A stretch of DNA of 60,797 nucleotides from Antarcticirhabdus aurantiaca (GCF_009765365.1 NZ_VTOM01000032.1:1-60797), one strand, 5' to 3'. Shown: positions 32,160 through 39,884, numbered from the stretch's first letter. Made by a program: numbers and translations. Notes: generated by a model from the sequence alone, not told the origin.

Positions 32160-33041
32160 CTACTTAAAACGGAAAGCGATGTGGGCGGCCGGGAGCCCCG
32201 ACCATGCGTCGTCAGCAGAGTCGCTCATGCCGACTTCAGAGGCAGAGTCGCTCATGCCTCGGATCTTGTTGATGCGCTCGCGCGCGTCGACGCGCGTCAG
32301 GCCGGCGCTAATGAGCTGCCGTTCCATCGCGCGTAGGTCGTTGACGCTCTTGTCCTTGGCCGCGGTGCCTTCATCCACGACGAGCTTGTCGGCGGCGAGA
32401 AGAGCATCGGCGAAGCCGCGCTCGATCGCCTGGCTGCCGGACATGAACGTCTCGGCGTCGAGCCACTTGGCGACGTCCTCCGGCTTCTGCCCGGTGCGCG
32501 CAGCATAGAGGTCGACCATCGCCTGGTCGAAGGGGGCGAGCCAGTCCGCCGTCTCGGCCATGGCGTGGCGGTTGCCGACGGCGACGACCCAGCAGTTGTG
32601 AATCATCAGGAAGGAGGCCGCGCCGATCTCGACGCGATCGCCGGCCATGGCGATGATCGAGGCGGCGGAAGCCGCCATCCCCATGACCTTGACCGTGATC
32701 TCCTGCGGGTGCTCGCGCAGAACGTTGTAGACCGCGATCCCCTCGAACATGTCGCCGCCGGGCGAGTTGATCTGGACCTCGACGGGTCGATCGCCGATCG
32801 CGCGCAGCTGCGAGGCCACCTTCTTCGCCGTGACGCCGCCGCCGGTCCAAAAGTCCTCGCCAATGACGTCGAACATTGTGATGACGGCGTCGCCTCGCTC
32901 AAGAGCACGCACGCCGGCGGCGTCTTGCCCCCAGCGGTCGAAGACGCCCGGGGGCGTCAGGGCGTGGACGTCCTGGCGCACCGGCAGCGGCATCGCGCCA
33001 GGGCGCGCCATCGCCATCACGCGCGGCATGGTGCGTCGCAT
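32160..33041 (-). CDS. ClpP-like prohead protease
   Basis: 293 aa from ATG 33041, which has GAGGAG upstream. ClpP/crotonase fold: VQINSPGGDMFEGIAVYNVLREHPQEITVKVMGMAASAASIIAMAGD with nucleophilic Ser in MAASAAS, and IHNCWVVAVGNRHAMAETADWL with the catalytic His. Cleaves the capsid scaffold domain during maturation. Flanked by portal and capsid in the standard order. Short MSDSASEVGMSDSADD repeat near the C-terminus is unusual. Confidence 0.92.
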   Translation of the reverse strand: MRRTMPRVMAMARPGAMPLPVRQDVHALTPPGVFDRWGQDAAGVRALERGDAVITMFDVIGEDFWTGGGVTAKKVASQLRAIGDRPVEVQINSPGGDMFEGIAVYNVLREHPQEITVKVMGMAASAASIIAMAGDRVEIGAASFLMIHNCWVVAVGNRHAMAETADWLAPFDQAMVDLYAARTGQKPEDVAKWLDAETFMSGSQAIERGFADALLAADKLVVDEGTAAKDKSVNDLRAMERQLISAGLTRVDARERINKIRGMSDSASEVGMSDSADDAWSGLPAAHIAFRFK

Positions 33042-33045
33042 GGGG

Positions 33046-34329
33046 TCACTCCTCATCTGCTGGCGCGCTTCCGCCGCCCAGCATGGGGTTGCCGAGTTGA
33101 TCGCCGTCGGGATCCGAAGGCATGTCGAGCGTCTCGCGGACCTCGTTCGGCGTCATCCAGGCCTGGGTGCCGCCGGCGCCGAGCGCCTTGGCGAAGAAGT
33201 CGGCCTGATCTTTCATCGAGCCGCGCAGAAGCGCGCCCGCGTTGAACTTCACCTCGAGCGTTTCCGCCTCCTCGTCGGTGAGGAGCGAGCGCTCGGCCGC
33301 CTGCTGCCACGCCTCGAACCAAGGGTTCAGGCCGTAGCGGACGAAGAACTGGCCGAGCGCATCGATGCCCGAGCCCCAGCTCGTCTCGTCGATCATGAGG
33401 AGCGGCCTCGGCACGCCGAAGATGCGCGCGATCTCCTCGAGCTGCCGGCCGCGAGTCTCGTGGCTCTGCGCGTCCTTCGCGGTCGGGCCAAGAGCCTTGT
33501 ATTCGAGGCCCTCTTCGAAGATTGGAGTGCGCCCGGCGTTGTCGGCACCGGAAAACCAGCCGGAGAAGTAGGCGCGCAGCCGCTCGATCGCGGACTCGCT
33601 CAGGCTTTTGGGATGGGTCAGGTAGCCGTTGATGAAGCTGCCCTGCCGGTAGAGCCGGCCAAGCGCGACGTCGGCTGCAATGGCCAGCCCGATCGCGTCG
33701 GCCGCCTGGCGAACAAGCGACATGCCGCGAATGCCGTCACGCGACATGCTGCGCAGATGCAGGATGTCGCGCTGTGGGAAGATTACCCTGGAGCCCTTCG
33801 TGGGCTCGTAGCGGTAGGACAGGCTCCAATCGGCGTTCTGGATGGGCGTCGTGCGTGCCGGATCGAGCGGCACGAGGCCGACAATGACGTCGCGCTGCGC
33901 CCGAAAGTCGCGCGACCGGATGATCCGTGCGTACCCGTCGCCGTCAACCAGCGCCCGCATCTGCATGAGCGTCCGAAAGTCGTAGGCCGTCTGCCACTCG
34001 TTAGGGCGCCGGTGCAGCACCTTGAACAGCGGGTTCGAGCGGTCCTTCTCCTTGGTCTGGCGGTTCACCAGATGCAGCGGCAACATGCCGATCGACTGCG
34101 AGATGAGGCTCACCGATCGGAAGACCGCCGGGTTGCGCATCGCGCGGTCGACGCTGACCTCGACGCCCGACGCCGAGGGATGTCCGCCGCGCAGGTAGTC
34201 GATCAGCGCCGGGTCATCGAGGCCGTAGAAGGCCGCCCCGCCGGCATCGGCCATAACGACTCCACGCGACTCAGCTTCCGGCGCGGGCGGGGCGTCGGGC
34301 CGGCCGCGGAATATGCTCAGGATGCCCAT
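33046..34329 (-). CDS. Portal protein (HK97 family)
   Basis: 427 aa. Signature segments: NPAVFRSVSLISQSIGMLPLHLVNR, NPLFKVLHRRPNEWQTAYDFRTLMQMRALVDGDGYARIIR, and ARIFGVPRPLLMIDETSWGSGIDALGQFFVRYGLNPWFEAWQQAAERSLL. Forms the dodecameric DNA entry ring. The stop slightly overlaps the upstream region of the protease gene. Confidence 0.95.
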   Translation of the reverse strand: MGILSIFRGRPDAPPAPEAESRGVVMADAGGAAFYGLDDPALIDYLRGGHPSASGVEVSVDRAMRNPAVFRSVSLISQSIGMLPLHLVNRQTKEKDRSNPLFKVLHRRPNEWQTAYDFRTLMQMRALVDGDGYARIIRSRDFRAQRDVIVGLVPLDPARTTPIQNADWSLSYRYEPTKGSRVIFPQRDILHLRSMSRDGIRGMSLVRQAADAIGLAIAADVALGRLYRQGSFINGYLTHPKSLSESAIERLRAYFSGWFSGADNAGRTPIFEEGLEYKALGPTAKDAQSHETRGRQLEEIARIFGVPRPLLMIDETSWGSGIDALGQFFVRYGLNPWFEAWQQAAERSLLTDEEAETLEVKFNAGALLRGSMKDQADFFAKALGAGGTQAWMTPNEVRETLDMPSDPDGDQLGNPMLGGGSAPADEE

Positions 34330-34335
34330 TCGACC

Positions 34336-36027
34336 TCACAGCAAAACGAGGCCGCGGTCCTCGTATACAGACTTGGTGGAGGCGGGCTCCGGGTTCTTGC
34401 TCATCACGACAACCGCGTCGAAGAGCGCCATGACAGGGTCGATCTTGGCATCGCCAGCCGACTGCTTAGTCGCCCGGATGGCCGTCGCGGTCGGCTCGAT
34501 CTTCAGATTGCCGACGCACCAGTCCATCAAGGTGCTCGGGGCATGCCGGAAGGTGCCGTCGGCGAGCTTGCGCTCCGTCGTCTTGATCGCGTTCATCAGG
34601 CCGTAGCCCTGCGGGGCGCCGACGAGGATGCCGCTGTCTGCCGTGACGCCGATCTCGGCGAGCGCGTCGGCCAAGGCGCCGAGGCCGGCCGGATCGACCG
34701 CCACCGCGGCGAGCAGCCCCGCATCCTGGACCGCCTCGACCCGCGCGACGATCTCGGACAGGTCCTCCAGCGCGTCGTCGACGATCGTCAGCTCGCCGTC
34801 CGCCTCAAAGCCGCGAAGCGTCGAGGCGATAGCCTTTCGCCGCTCCAGGACGCTCTCGTGCGCCCAAGCGTGGCTCCAAGAGAGCCAACGACGGCTGACC
34901 TTCTCCCGCCCGATGACCGAGAAGCCGAAGAGGTCGTCCAGTCCGCCGCCATCGATCCCGATCACCACCGCTTCGCAGCGGTCGAGGAGCGTCTCGAAGG
35001 TGATCGTCGCATCGATCTGGCGCTGCCAGTAGTCGGCGCCGGGCCAGCGATTCGACCGCATGCCCATGCCGATCTCGACGTTGAGGTGCTTGGCGAGGAA
35101 GGTATTGCGGGTTTCCGGGCCCTTCTGTAGCTCCCGGCGAAGTTCGTCCTCTAGCCACTCCGCGCTGACCGAACGCCCGATGTTCGGGTTGGTCACGTAG
35201 AAGTTGGCCGGTTCGAGATAGGCCTGGCTGGCGACCATCTTCGGCGGGAACTCGTAGATGACCGGGAGGAACTTCCGGTCCGCCACCTTCCCGTCGCGAA
35301 CGTCGCGCGCGTAGTCGAGCTTATCCTTGAACACGCCTGCCGGCGGTGCATCCGCCTGCGTCGTGATGGAGATCACGAAGCCCTCGGGCCTCGACACCAA
35401 GCCACCGGTCGCCTCGCGCAGCATCGCGTCGGCGTTCGGCTTCTTGCCGAACTCCCAGAGCTCGTCGATCAGGACGAAGGCGGCCTTCTTACCGACCACC
35501 GTTGCGCTGTCGGCCGCGACGACCTTGAGGGTTGCCTTGGTCGCGAGGTGCGTGATGGTGCGGATGTGGTCCTGGATGTGCAGGAACCCGCCCTCGGCCG
35601 CATTCAGCTCGGGATCGGCGCGGATCATGTCCGCCGCCGGCTTGAAGCTGTTCTGCGCCGCCTCGATCGTCGGGGCGAGGATCAGCAGCTCGTTCGACAT
35701 CCGCCAGTTGCGGATCAGCGCCGTCAGCATGATGCCGGCCGCGAGCGTCGACTTCCCGTTCTTCTTCGAGATGCACAGGAAGAACTCGCGGATCAGCCGC
35801 CGGCCGTCGGGCCCGCCGGCGCCGAAGATCGCCGCGACGAAGTCGAAGATCCACTGTTCACCGACATCCCCGAACGTCGGACTGCCTGCGACGTCCACGA
35901 CGCGCAACGCCTTGAAGGCATCCAGCGCGGCCGCGGCCTCGTCGGCGAAGATCGGCGGCGACACGATCAGGGAGCGGCGCCCGAGGATCCGCTCCTGCCA
36001 ATCCGGACAGGCTGTCGTCCACTCCAT
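34336..36027 (-). CDS. Terminase large subunit
   Basis: 563 aa, HK97-type Terminase_1. Walker A variant SKKNGKST at about residue 88, Walker B AFVLIDELWEFGK at ~185, and an RNase-H-like nuclease domain in the C-terminal half beginning VVIGIDGGGLDDLFG (Asp ligand) and later AAVAVDPAG. Pumps DNA into the prohead and cuts it. Stop is 6 bases before the portal start. Confidence 0.95.
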   Translation of the reverse strand: MEWTTACPDWQERILGRRSLIVSPPIFADEAAAALDAFKALRVVDVAGSPTFGDVGEQWIFDFVAAIFGAGGPDGRRLIREFFLCISKKNGKSTLAAGIMLTALIRNWRMSNELLILAPTIEAAQNSFKPAADMIRADPELNAAEGGFLHIQDHIRTITHLATKATLKVVAADSATVVGKKAAFVLIDELWEFGKKPNADAMLREATGGLVSRPEGFVISITTQADAPPAGVFKDKLDYARDVRDGKVADRKFLPVIYEFPPKMVASQAYLEPANFYVTNPNIGRSVSAEWLEDELRRELQKGPETRNTFLAKHLNVEIGMGMRSNRWPGADYWQRQIDATITFETLLDRCEAVVIGIDGGGLDDLFGFSVIGREKVSRRWLSWSHAWAHESVLERRKAIASTLRGFEADGELTIVDDALEDLSEIVARVEAVQDAGLLAAVAVDPAGLGALADALAEIGVTADSGILVGAPQGYGLMNAIKTTERKLADGTFRHAPSTLMDWCVGNLKIEPTATAIRATKQSAGDAKIDPVMALFDAVVVMSKNPEPASTKSVYEDRGLVLL

Positions 36028-36030
36028 CGC

Positions 36031-36606
36031 TTACTGCAGCGCCCGCGGCACCTGAGGCACCGCGAAGCGCCCGGCGCTCGAGGACTTTTCGGCCGTCTCC
36101 TGGCGAAGCGCCTTCTTGCCTTTCGGCGCGGCGGTCGCCGTCTCCGCAAGCGTCTTCACGGCCGTGGCGAGAGCCTTCAGCGTGGCGGCACGCGAGGGCA
36201 GCGAGACCGCTTTCATCATCGCCTCGTTGCGGCGCGGGCTCTCGTCGGCATCGGTGGCCTCGTCGATCAGCATGCCAAGCTCCCCGACGCGCGATGTCGT
36301 CGCGTCGAGCTCGTCCAGCATGCGCAGGACGAGATTCTGGCCTCGGCCGATGATCGCCTCCGGATCGGTCGTCTCGACCGTCACCGGCGTCATGGGCACC
36401 GAGTAGGTGACGCTGATCTCCCGCTTCTTCACGGGCGCTTTCGGGGCCTCGGCAAGGCGTGTCCACCCGCCGGCCTTAGCCCGTTTGCGAACAGCGGCCT
36501 CGGAAACTCGGTGCCAGCGCGCCAGATCGCGGATCGACATGTCGCCGTCGCGGAAATCCGTCTCGATAGCCGCCCAGTCGATGTCCAACTTCTTCGAAGT
36601 GCGCAT
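36031..36606 (-). CDS. Terminase small subunit-like DNA-binding protein
   Basis: 191 aa from ATG 36606 (36615 is an alternative). N-terminal helix-turn-helix DWAAIETDFRDGDMSIRDLARWHRVSEAAVRKRAKAGGWTRL, followed by helical oligomerisation region (GQNLVLRMLDELDATTSRVGELGMLIDEA) and basic tail. Fits the recognition subunit that binds cos/pac. An inverted repeat overlaps its start (36599-36621). Confidence 0.82.
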   Translation of the reverse strand: MRTSKKLDIDWAAIETDFRDGDMSIRDLARWHRVSEAAVRKRAKAGGWTRLAEAPKAPVKKREISVTYSVPMTPVTVETTDPEAIIGRGQNLVLRMLDELDATTSRVGELGMLIDEATDADESPRRNEAMMKAVSLPSRAATLKALATAVKTLAETATAAPKGKKALRQETAEKSSSAGRFAVPQVPRALQ

Positions 36607-36631
36607 GTCCTTCATGCGCACCAGTGCGCAC
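36599..36631. promoter_or_regulatory. GTGCGCA repeats over terminase start: candidate terminase-binding site
   Basis: Perfect 9-bp inverted repeat GTGCGCATG (36599-36607) and CATGCGCAC (36613-36621), then a third copy, the palindrome GTGCGCAC, at 36624-36631. It overlaps the small terminase start codons. A binding site for the small terminase (packaging or autoregulation) is the most natural reading. Confidence 0.45.
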
Positions 36632-36724
36632 CCTGCAATCATCCAGCCTGGGATTTATTCTCCGGATGAGGCCCCTGCGGGTCGCCACCCCCAGCCCTCC
36701 CCAACTTCCGATACCCCCACCCCT
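36632..36724. other. Gene-free gap, candidate cos region
   Basis: Between HNH nuclease and small terminase genes, the usual place of cos. Contains a strongly strand-biased stretch (G-runs on the minus strand at about 36685-36722). No ORF. The actual cleavage site cannot be read from sequence. Confidence 0.35.
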
Positions 36725-37045
36725 TCAGGCGAGGCCGAGCCGTCTGGCCCGCTCCCTCACGGTCTTCTTCGTGTGGCAGGAAGCGCAGCGACACCGCCCG
36801 TTGCGTGGGTCGTAGAGCGCGCCACCATCCTTCCGCTCGACGATGTGGTCGGCGTAGAGCTTCACACCGCCTCGACCGCCCTGCTTCCCGCAGTCCTCAC
36901 ACTTCCATCCGGCCTTGTTCAGGACGGCTAGGCGCCAGGCCTTGTGCTCGGGGCCGCGGTCGAGATCCGTTTCCTTGGGCGGCACTCTGGCGATGCGGGT
37001 GTCGAGCATCGGGATGGATGGGCGGAGCGTTGCGAGCTTCGCCAT
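36725..37045 (-). CDS. HNH endonuclease of the packaging module
   Basis: 106 aa. WKCEDCGKQGGRGGVKLYADHIVERKDGGALYDPRNGRCRCASCHTKKTVRERARRLGLA is the compact CxxC...DHI...N...CxxCH..K form that sits next to terminase in many HK97-like cos phages and is needed with terminase for cos cleavage and packaging. Not a mobile element, in contrast to the four homing endonucleases. Confidence 0.9.
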   Translation of the reverse strand: MAKLATLRPSIPMLDTRIARVPPKETDLDRGPEHKAWRLAVLNKAGWKCEDCGKQGGRGGVKLYADHIVERKDGGALYDPRNGRCRCASCHTKKTVRERARRLGLA

Positions 37046-37407
37046 CAGCCCGCCAGCCTCTGCGCCACCTTCACCAGATCGACGCCTGCCAACCGGGCGT
37101 ACCGCTGCAGCCCGAGGACAGCCGCCTCTTCTGCTTGCCAGTGCGGCCAGTAGGCTCCCTCGGCGACACCGCGCAGCGTCGGGCTGTGGCGGAGGCCGAG
37201 GACGTGAGCGAGTACCGCGTGCCCGACCTCATGCTCGACGCACATGCGCAGGGTGTCAGTGCCGTAGCCGAGAGCCTCGGCGCGGGCACGGTAGGTGGCG
37301 TCGTCGTTCGGAGCGGCCGGGACCGACAGGCCGTCAGCGAAGAGCGTCGTCACACCCCAGCGGGCGATCTCGATCTCGGAGCCGGCGAGGCGAAGGATCC
37401 CTGTCAC
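37045..37407 (-). CDS. HExxH-motif protein
   Basis: 120 aa. Residues 57-66 read CVEHEVGHAV with an HExxH zinc-protease motif (HEVGH), followed by LAHVLGLRHSPTLRGVAEGAYWPHWQAEEAAVLGLQRYARL. The family is widespread in rhizobial phages, where related sequences carry HELLH at the same place. Whether it cuts peptides is unknown. Lies in the early-late junction, overlapping the next gene by 4 bases. Confidence 0.7.
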   Translation of the reverse strand: MTGILRLAGSEIEIARWGVTTLFADGLSVPAAPNDDATYRARAEALGYGTDTLRMCVEHEVGHAVLAHVLGLRHSPTLRGVAEGAYWPHWQAEEAAVLGLQRYARLAGVDLVKVAQRLAG

Positions 37408-37649
37408 GCGTCCTCGGACGTCAGGACGTTCGGCGGCAGGGCATGGCTGGCGATAAAGCCGGCGTCCTCCTCCCGCAGGTTGATGACGAAGCCGAGCCGC
37501 TTATCCTTCGGATCGAAGCCGATTGCGCTGAAGCACTCGAAGACGTCGCTCCACTGGACGATGTAGGCGTTCCCATCGGCGTCGAAGCCGACGAACTGCC
37601 CAGAGGCGCCGTTGGCCGGAAGGCCAAGAACGACGGTCTGTTCGATCAT
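37404..37649 (-). CDS. Small hypothetical protein
   Basis: 81 aa, MIEQTVVLGLPANGASGQFVGFDADGNAYIVQWSDVFECFSAIGFDPKDKRLGFVINLREEDAGFIASHALPPNVLTSEDA. Beta-rich. Follows the tRNA-like gene and is coupled to the HExxH gene. No family recognised. Confidence 0.65.
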   Translation of the reverse strand: MIEQTVVLGLPANGASGQFVGFDADGNAYIVQWSDVFECFSAIGFDPKDKRLGFVINLREEDAGFIASHALPPNVLTSEDA

Positions 37650-37670
37650 GGCTTGCGCCTTTCTACAGGA

Positions 37671-37748
37671 TGGCCCCGGCGCCCGGGTTCGAACCCGGGA
37701 CCTGCGGCTTTGGAGACCGCCGCTCTGCCAGCTGAGCTACACCGATGT
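37671..37748 (-). tRNA. tRNA-Trp(CCA)-like gene, unusual acceptor/D-arm junction
   Basis: Minus strand. Clear T arm CCGGG-TTCGAAC-CCGGG, anticodon arm GCGGT-CTCCAAA-GCCGC with anticodon CCA, D arm GCTC...GAGC, and encoded CCA end (37673-37671). The best acceptor pairing (ATCGGTG with CGCCGGG, 5 of 7 pairs counting one G-U, plus one further wobble) requires two extra bases between acceptor and D stem, total 78 nt. Either a slightly degenerate phage tRNA or one with a non-canonical fold. Confidence 0.75.
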
Positions 37749-37908
37749 GGATGGTTGAGGCGGGCGAGATCACTCTCGCTCTCGGCATCTGCACGTTGCC
37801 CGCGAAGCCTTGCGGATGCGGGATCGTTCCGAGACCTGGCTGTGCCCGTCTGTCCGGGCCGCCGCCTCTCAGTCCAGCGTTCTCCGGATCACTCGAAGAT
37901 CCCCGGCG

Positions 37909-38118
37909 CTAGCTGGCGTCGTCCGGAGCGGTGCCCCACTCCTCAATCTCGTCCATCGTCATCTGAAGGATCTCGACCGAGCCGGGTCCGCTGTGTCGTG
38001 CAGCGATCTCCAGAGCCCGATCCATGCCGGAGCAGACGGCGAAGGGCTTCGTGTAGCCCCAGCCTTCCATGTTCACAACCACGACGTAGAGCGTCTGTGG
38101 GGCTTGCTCGGCTACCAT
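37909..38118 (-). CDS. Small hypothetical protein
   Basis: 69 aa from ATG 38118: MVAEQAPQTLYVVVVNMEGWGYTKPFAVCSGMDRALEIAARHSGPGSVEILQMTMDEIEEWGTAPDDAS. A beta-alpha-beta pattern; no family recognised. 37749-37908 between it and the tRNA has no gene. Confidence 0.6.
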   Translation of the reverse strand: MVAEQAPQTLYVVVVNMEGWGYTKPFAVCSGMDRALEIAARHSGPGSVEILQMTMDEIEEWGTAPDDAS

Positions 38119-38234
38119 CCTCGCTCCGCGTAGCAATCTCGGCAGATGCTACCAGGATCGCGCAGGTCGAGCGAGAACGATGAAGCCGGTCGCCATCGAT
38201 GAAGACCGAGCCAACACAGCAGCCGTCGCATCAT
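38112..38234 (-). CDS. 40-aa zinc-finger-like small protein
   Basis: MMRRLLCWLGLHRWRPASSFSLDLRDPGSICRDCYAERGW. The pattern LLCWLGLHRW...CxxC...RGW recurs in short phage proteins (compare 57777-57947). Start could be 38234 or 38231. Overlaps the next gene by 7 bases. Confidence 0.6.
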   Translation of the reverse strand: MMRRLLCWLGLHRWRPASSFSLDLRDPGSICRDCYAERGW

Positions 38235-38255
38235 CTCTGTGCCCCAGATGCAGAA

Positions 38256-38278
38256 AGGGCCCGCCTGCGCGAGCCCAT
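38256..38278 (-). terminator. Hairpin after NusG-like gene leader
   Basis: GGGCCCGC...GCGAGCCC stem with TTT on the minus strand, about 115 bp beyond the NusG-like stop. Terminator or attenuator. Confidence 0.45.
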
Positions 38279-38348
38279 AAACCTTCATCCCCTGCGGAGT
38301 GGCGAGACCTCCGCGTGAAGCCGGGGTTTCCCCTGTCGCCTCGCATTC

Positions 38349-38400
38349 GCCTAGAGCACTTGCGGTAGCAAAATACCGCAGGTGCGTCAAACGTCTAGGC
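38349..38400 (-). promoter_or_regulatory. Large two-stage stem-loop at the end of the NusG-like gene
   Basis: Outer stem GCCTAGA / TCTAGGC (perfect 7 bp) and inner stem CACCTGCGGTA / TACCGCAAGTG (10 of 11) around loop TTTTGC. The NusG-like stop codon lies in the outer stem. No U-tract follows, so it is unlikely to be a plain terminator; an RNA element acting in antitermination or RNA processing is possible. Confidence 0.5.
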
Positions 38401-38940
38401 TGCCAGCGCGACATCCGCGACGGTGATGGTGCCGGCGATGTCGAGCTTATCCACAATCTTGCGCAAGCTAGGATCTTCCTTCGCCGCCTTGCGGAGCTGC
38501 TGACGAGCTTCGCGCGACTGCTTATCGAACTCGGCCTCGGCCTTCGCCTCCGCGGCGCGCACCATCATGATGTCGGCCAACGGGATCGGCAGCGGTCGAC
38601 GTCCAGCATCGCTGACGATGCCGGCTACACCCGGCACTTGGCGAAGCTGCTCTTCGATGCCCTCCAACCCGTCCGGCGCGTGGACGAAGACATAGCCGAC
38701 CATGAGCGCGAAGCGGCGATGCTTCCAAAGGTACGGACGAAGCCGATCACGGATCAGGCGCTTCTCGGCCGGCATGTAGAAGGCGAAGCCGGCATCGTCC
38801 AAGGCGCGCTCCACCGCCGAGCGGTTCTGATCCAGGCTCGGCACGATGCGGTAGCCCTTCCGACTGCGCGTGCGCTCGGTAACGTATTGGCGCCGCGGCA
38901 TCTGAGCGCCGGGCGCGGTGCGGATGGCGATCCAGGTCAT
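38395..38940 (-). CDS. NusG/RfaH-like (NGN domain) transcription factor
   Basis: 181 aa from ATG 38940. Starts MTWIAIRTAPGAQ... then RSAVERALDDAGFAFYMPAEKRLIRDRLRPYLWKHRRFALMVGYVFVHAPDGLEGIEEQLRQVPGVAGIVSDAGRRPLPIPLADIM, the NGN fold with the typical GYVFV and PGV..V.. motifs. The C-terminal 60 residues are helical (AEAKAEAEFDKQSREARQQLRKAAKEDPSLRKIVDKL) and show no KOW domain. It lies upstream of the late operon and is a good candidate for a processive antiterminator; the effect on transcription is inferred. Confidence 0.82.
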   Translation of the reverse strand: MTWIAIRTAPGAQMPRRQYVTERTRSRKGYRIVPSLDQNRSAVERALDDAGFAFYMPAEKRLIRDRLRPYLWKHRRFALMVGYVFVHAPDGLEGIEEQLRQVPGVAGIVSDAGRRPLPIPLADIMMVRAAEAKAEAEFDKQSREARQQLRKAAKEDPSLRKIVDKLDIAGTITVADVALAA

Positions 38941-38974
38941 GCTGCTACTCCACTCGTCTGCAACTCGTTCACGC

Positions 38975-39217
38975 TCACACCCGCCGCCAGTCCCGACAGG
39001 CAAGCGTCCACATCGCCTCGCTGTCGTGCTCGTAGGGCCTCCCCTTGTGAGCGACCATCACGCCAAGGATCTTGTCGCGGCCGACAGCGGTGATCTCGAT
39101 GATCGTTGGTCCAAAGCCCTCGTCGCCGACGAGGCGAGTGCCCGGCTGCCAACCATTGATGCGACAGACTTCCGCGTCGCTGAGAATCTGCGTCTCTCCG
39201 GTGGATACCTTGCTCAT
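38975..39217 (-). CDS. Conserved small phage protein
   Basis: 80 aa from ATG 39217: LSDAEVCRINGWQPGTRLVGDEGFGPTIIEITAVGRDKILGVMVAHKGRPYEHDSEAMWTLACRDWRRV. This INGW..GT.L.GDEG.GPT.IEIT pattern is frequent in alphaproteobacterial phages; function unknown. Start overlaps the end of the primase remnant. Confidence 0.75.
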   Translation of the reverse strand: MSKVSTGETQILSDAEVCRINGWQPGTRLVGDEGFGPTIIEITAVGRDKILGVMVAHKGRPYEHDSEAMWTLACRDWRRV

Positions 39218-39303
39218 GCCGCCACCCCGCTCGTCTGCATCGTCCCACGCCGGATCAGGTCCGCGAGATGCCGCTGCACCGCAAAGATCCCATCCGCGCA
39301 AAT
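39214..39303 (-). pseudogene. Remnant of primase 3' end
   Basis: The frame ending at 39214 reads ICADGIFAVQRHLADLIRRGTMQTSGVAA, matching the resident primase C-terminus LLDQGIFAVQRSLTALIRSAPVGESHAA. It lies directly downstream of the homing endonuclease 39306-39884. Interpretation: the endonuclease gene entered near the 3' end of a primase gene, leaving this fragment. Confidence 0.6.
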
Positions 39304-39305
39304 CA

Positions 39306-39884
39306 TCAGAGCCACGTCCATGCGCGCCCCTGCGCTATTCCCCCGATGGTGCCGACTGCCACCCCGTAACGGGCAGAGAGCTCCTTCTGGGAGAGCCGCT
39401 CTTCGTTCTTGCGAATGGCGAGAACGTCGGCCTCGGTCAGCTTGGCGGCAACGCATTTGGACCCTCTCGCCGAGGTGCCGTGAGCCACACGGTCCATCTG
39501 ATTCTCGCTCGGGGTGGCCCATCGAAGGTGTCGAGGATTGACGCAGCCGAGGTGTCCTTTGCCGCACGAGTGCGCCGCCACGCTGTCGGCATTCGGGGCC
39601 GGCCCGTGCGCGAGTTCGCAGATAAAGCGGTGGGCCTTTATCTGACGCCCATCGACATGCATGTTCCCGTAGCCACGCGACGCCTTGGAGAATGGCCATG
39701 CGAGGCATTCGTCGCTTTGGCACTTGAGAGCCGTTCCTTCGACCCACGCCATCGCAGAGCCGGGCGATGACCGACCGGCAGTCGCGCTTCCGTGCTTCAT
39801 GAGGCGGTAGTAGTGGTTTCGGCAGACGCCATGAGCGATCACCGAACGCTCGCATCCTTCGACAGAGCAGCAACTACGCAGCAT
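39306..39884 (-). CDS. HNH homing endonuclease after primase
   Basis: 192 aa. ATG 39884 with GGGGGAG upstream, overlapping the primase stop. Zinc knuckle CSVEGCERSVIAHGVCRNHYYRLMKHG, middle DECLAWPFSKASRGYGNMHVDGRQIKAHRFICELAHG, HNH core AAHSCGKGHLGCVNPRHLRWATPSENQMDRVAHGT, C-terminal HTH AKLTEADVLAIRKNEERLSQKELSARYGVAVGTIGGIAQGRAW. Same architecture as the proteins at 11602 and 40800. Confidence 0.9.
   Translation of the reverse strand: MLRSCCSVEGCERSVIAHGVCRNHYYRLMKHGSATAGRSSPGSAMAWVEGTALKCQSDECLAWPFSKASRGYGNMHVDGRQIKAHRFICELAHGPAPNADSVAAHSCGKGHLGCVNPRHLRWATPSENQMDRVAHGTSARGSKCVAAKLTEADVLAIRKNEERLSQKELSARYGVAVGTIGGIAQGRAWTWL

Noticed and set aside
32749-35130. 793-aa plus-strand frame opposite portal and terminase
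   Set aside because: Runs across three strongly supported structural genes on the minus strand; no domain seen.
36725-37045. Packaging-module HNH considered as a fifth homing endonuclease
   Set aside because: It lacks zinc knuckles and HTH and has the conserved terminase-neighbour form with a structural-module role.
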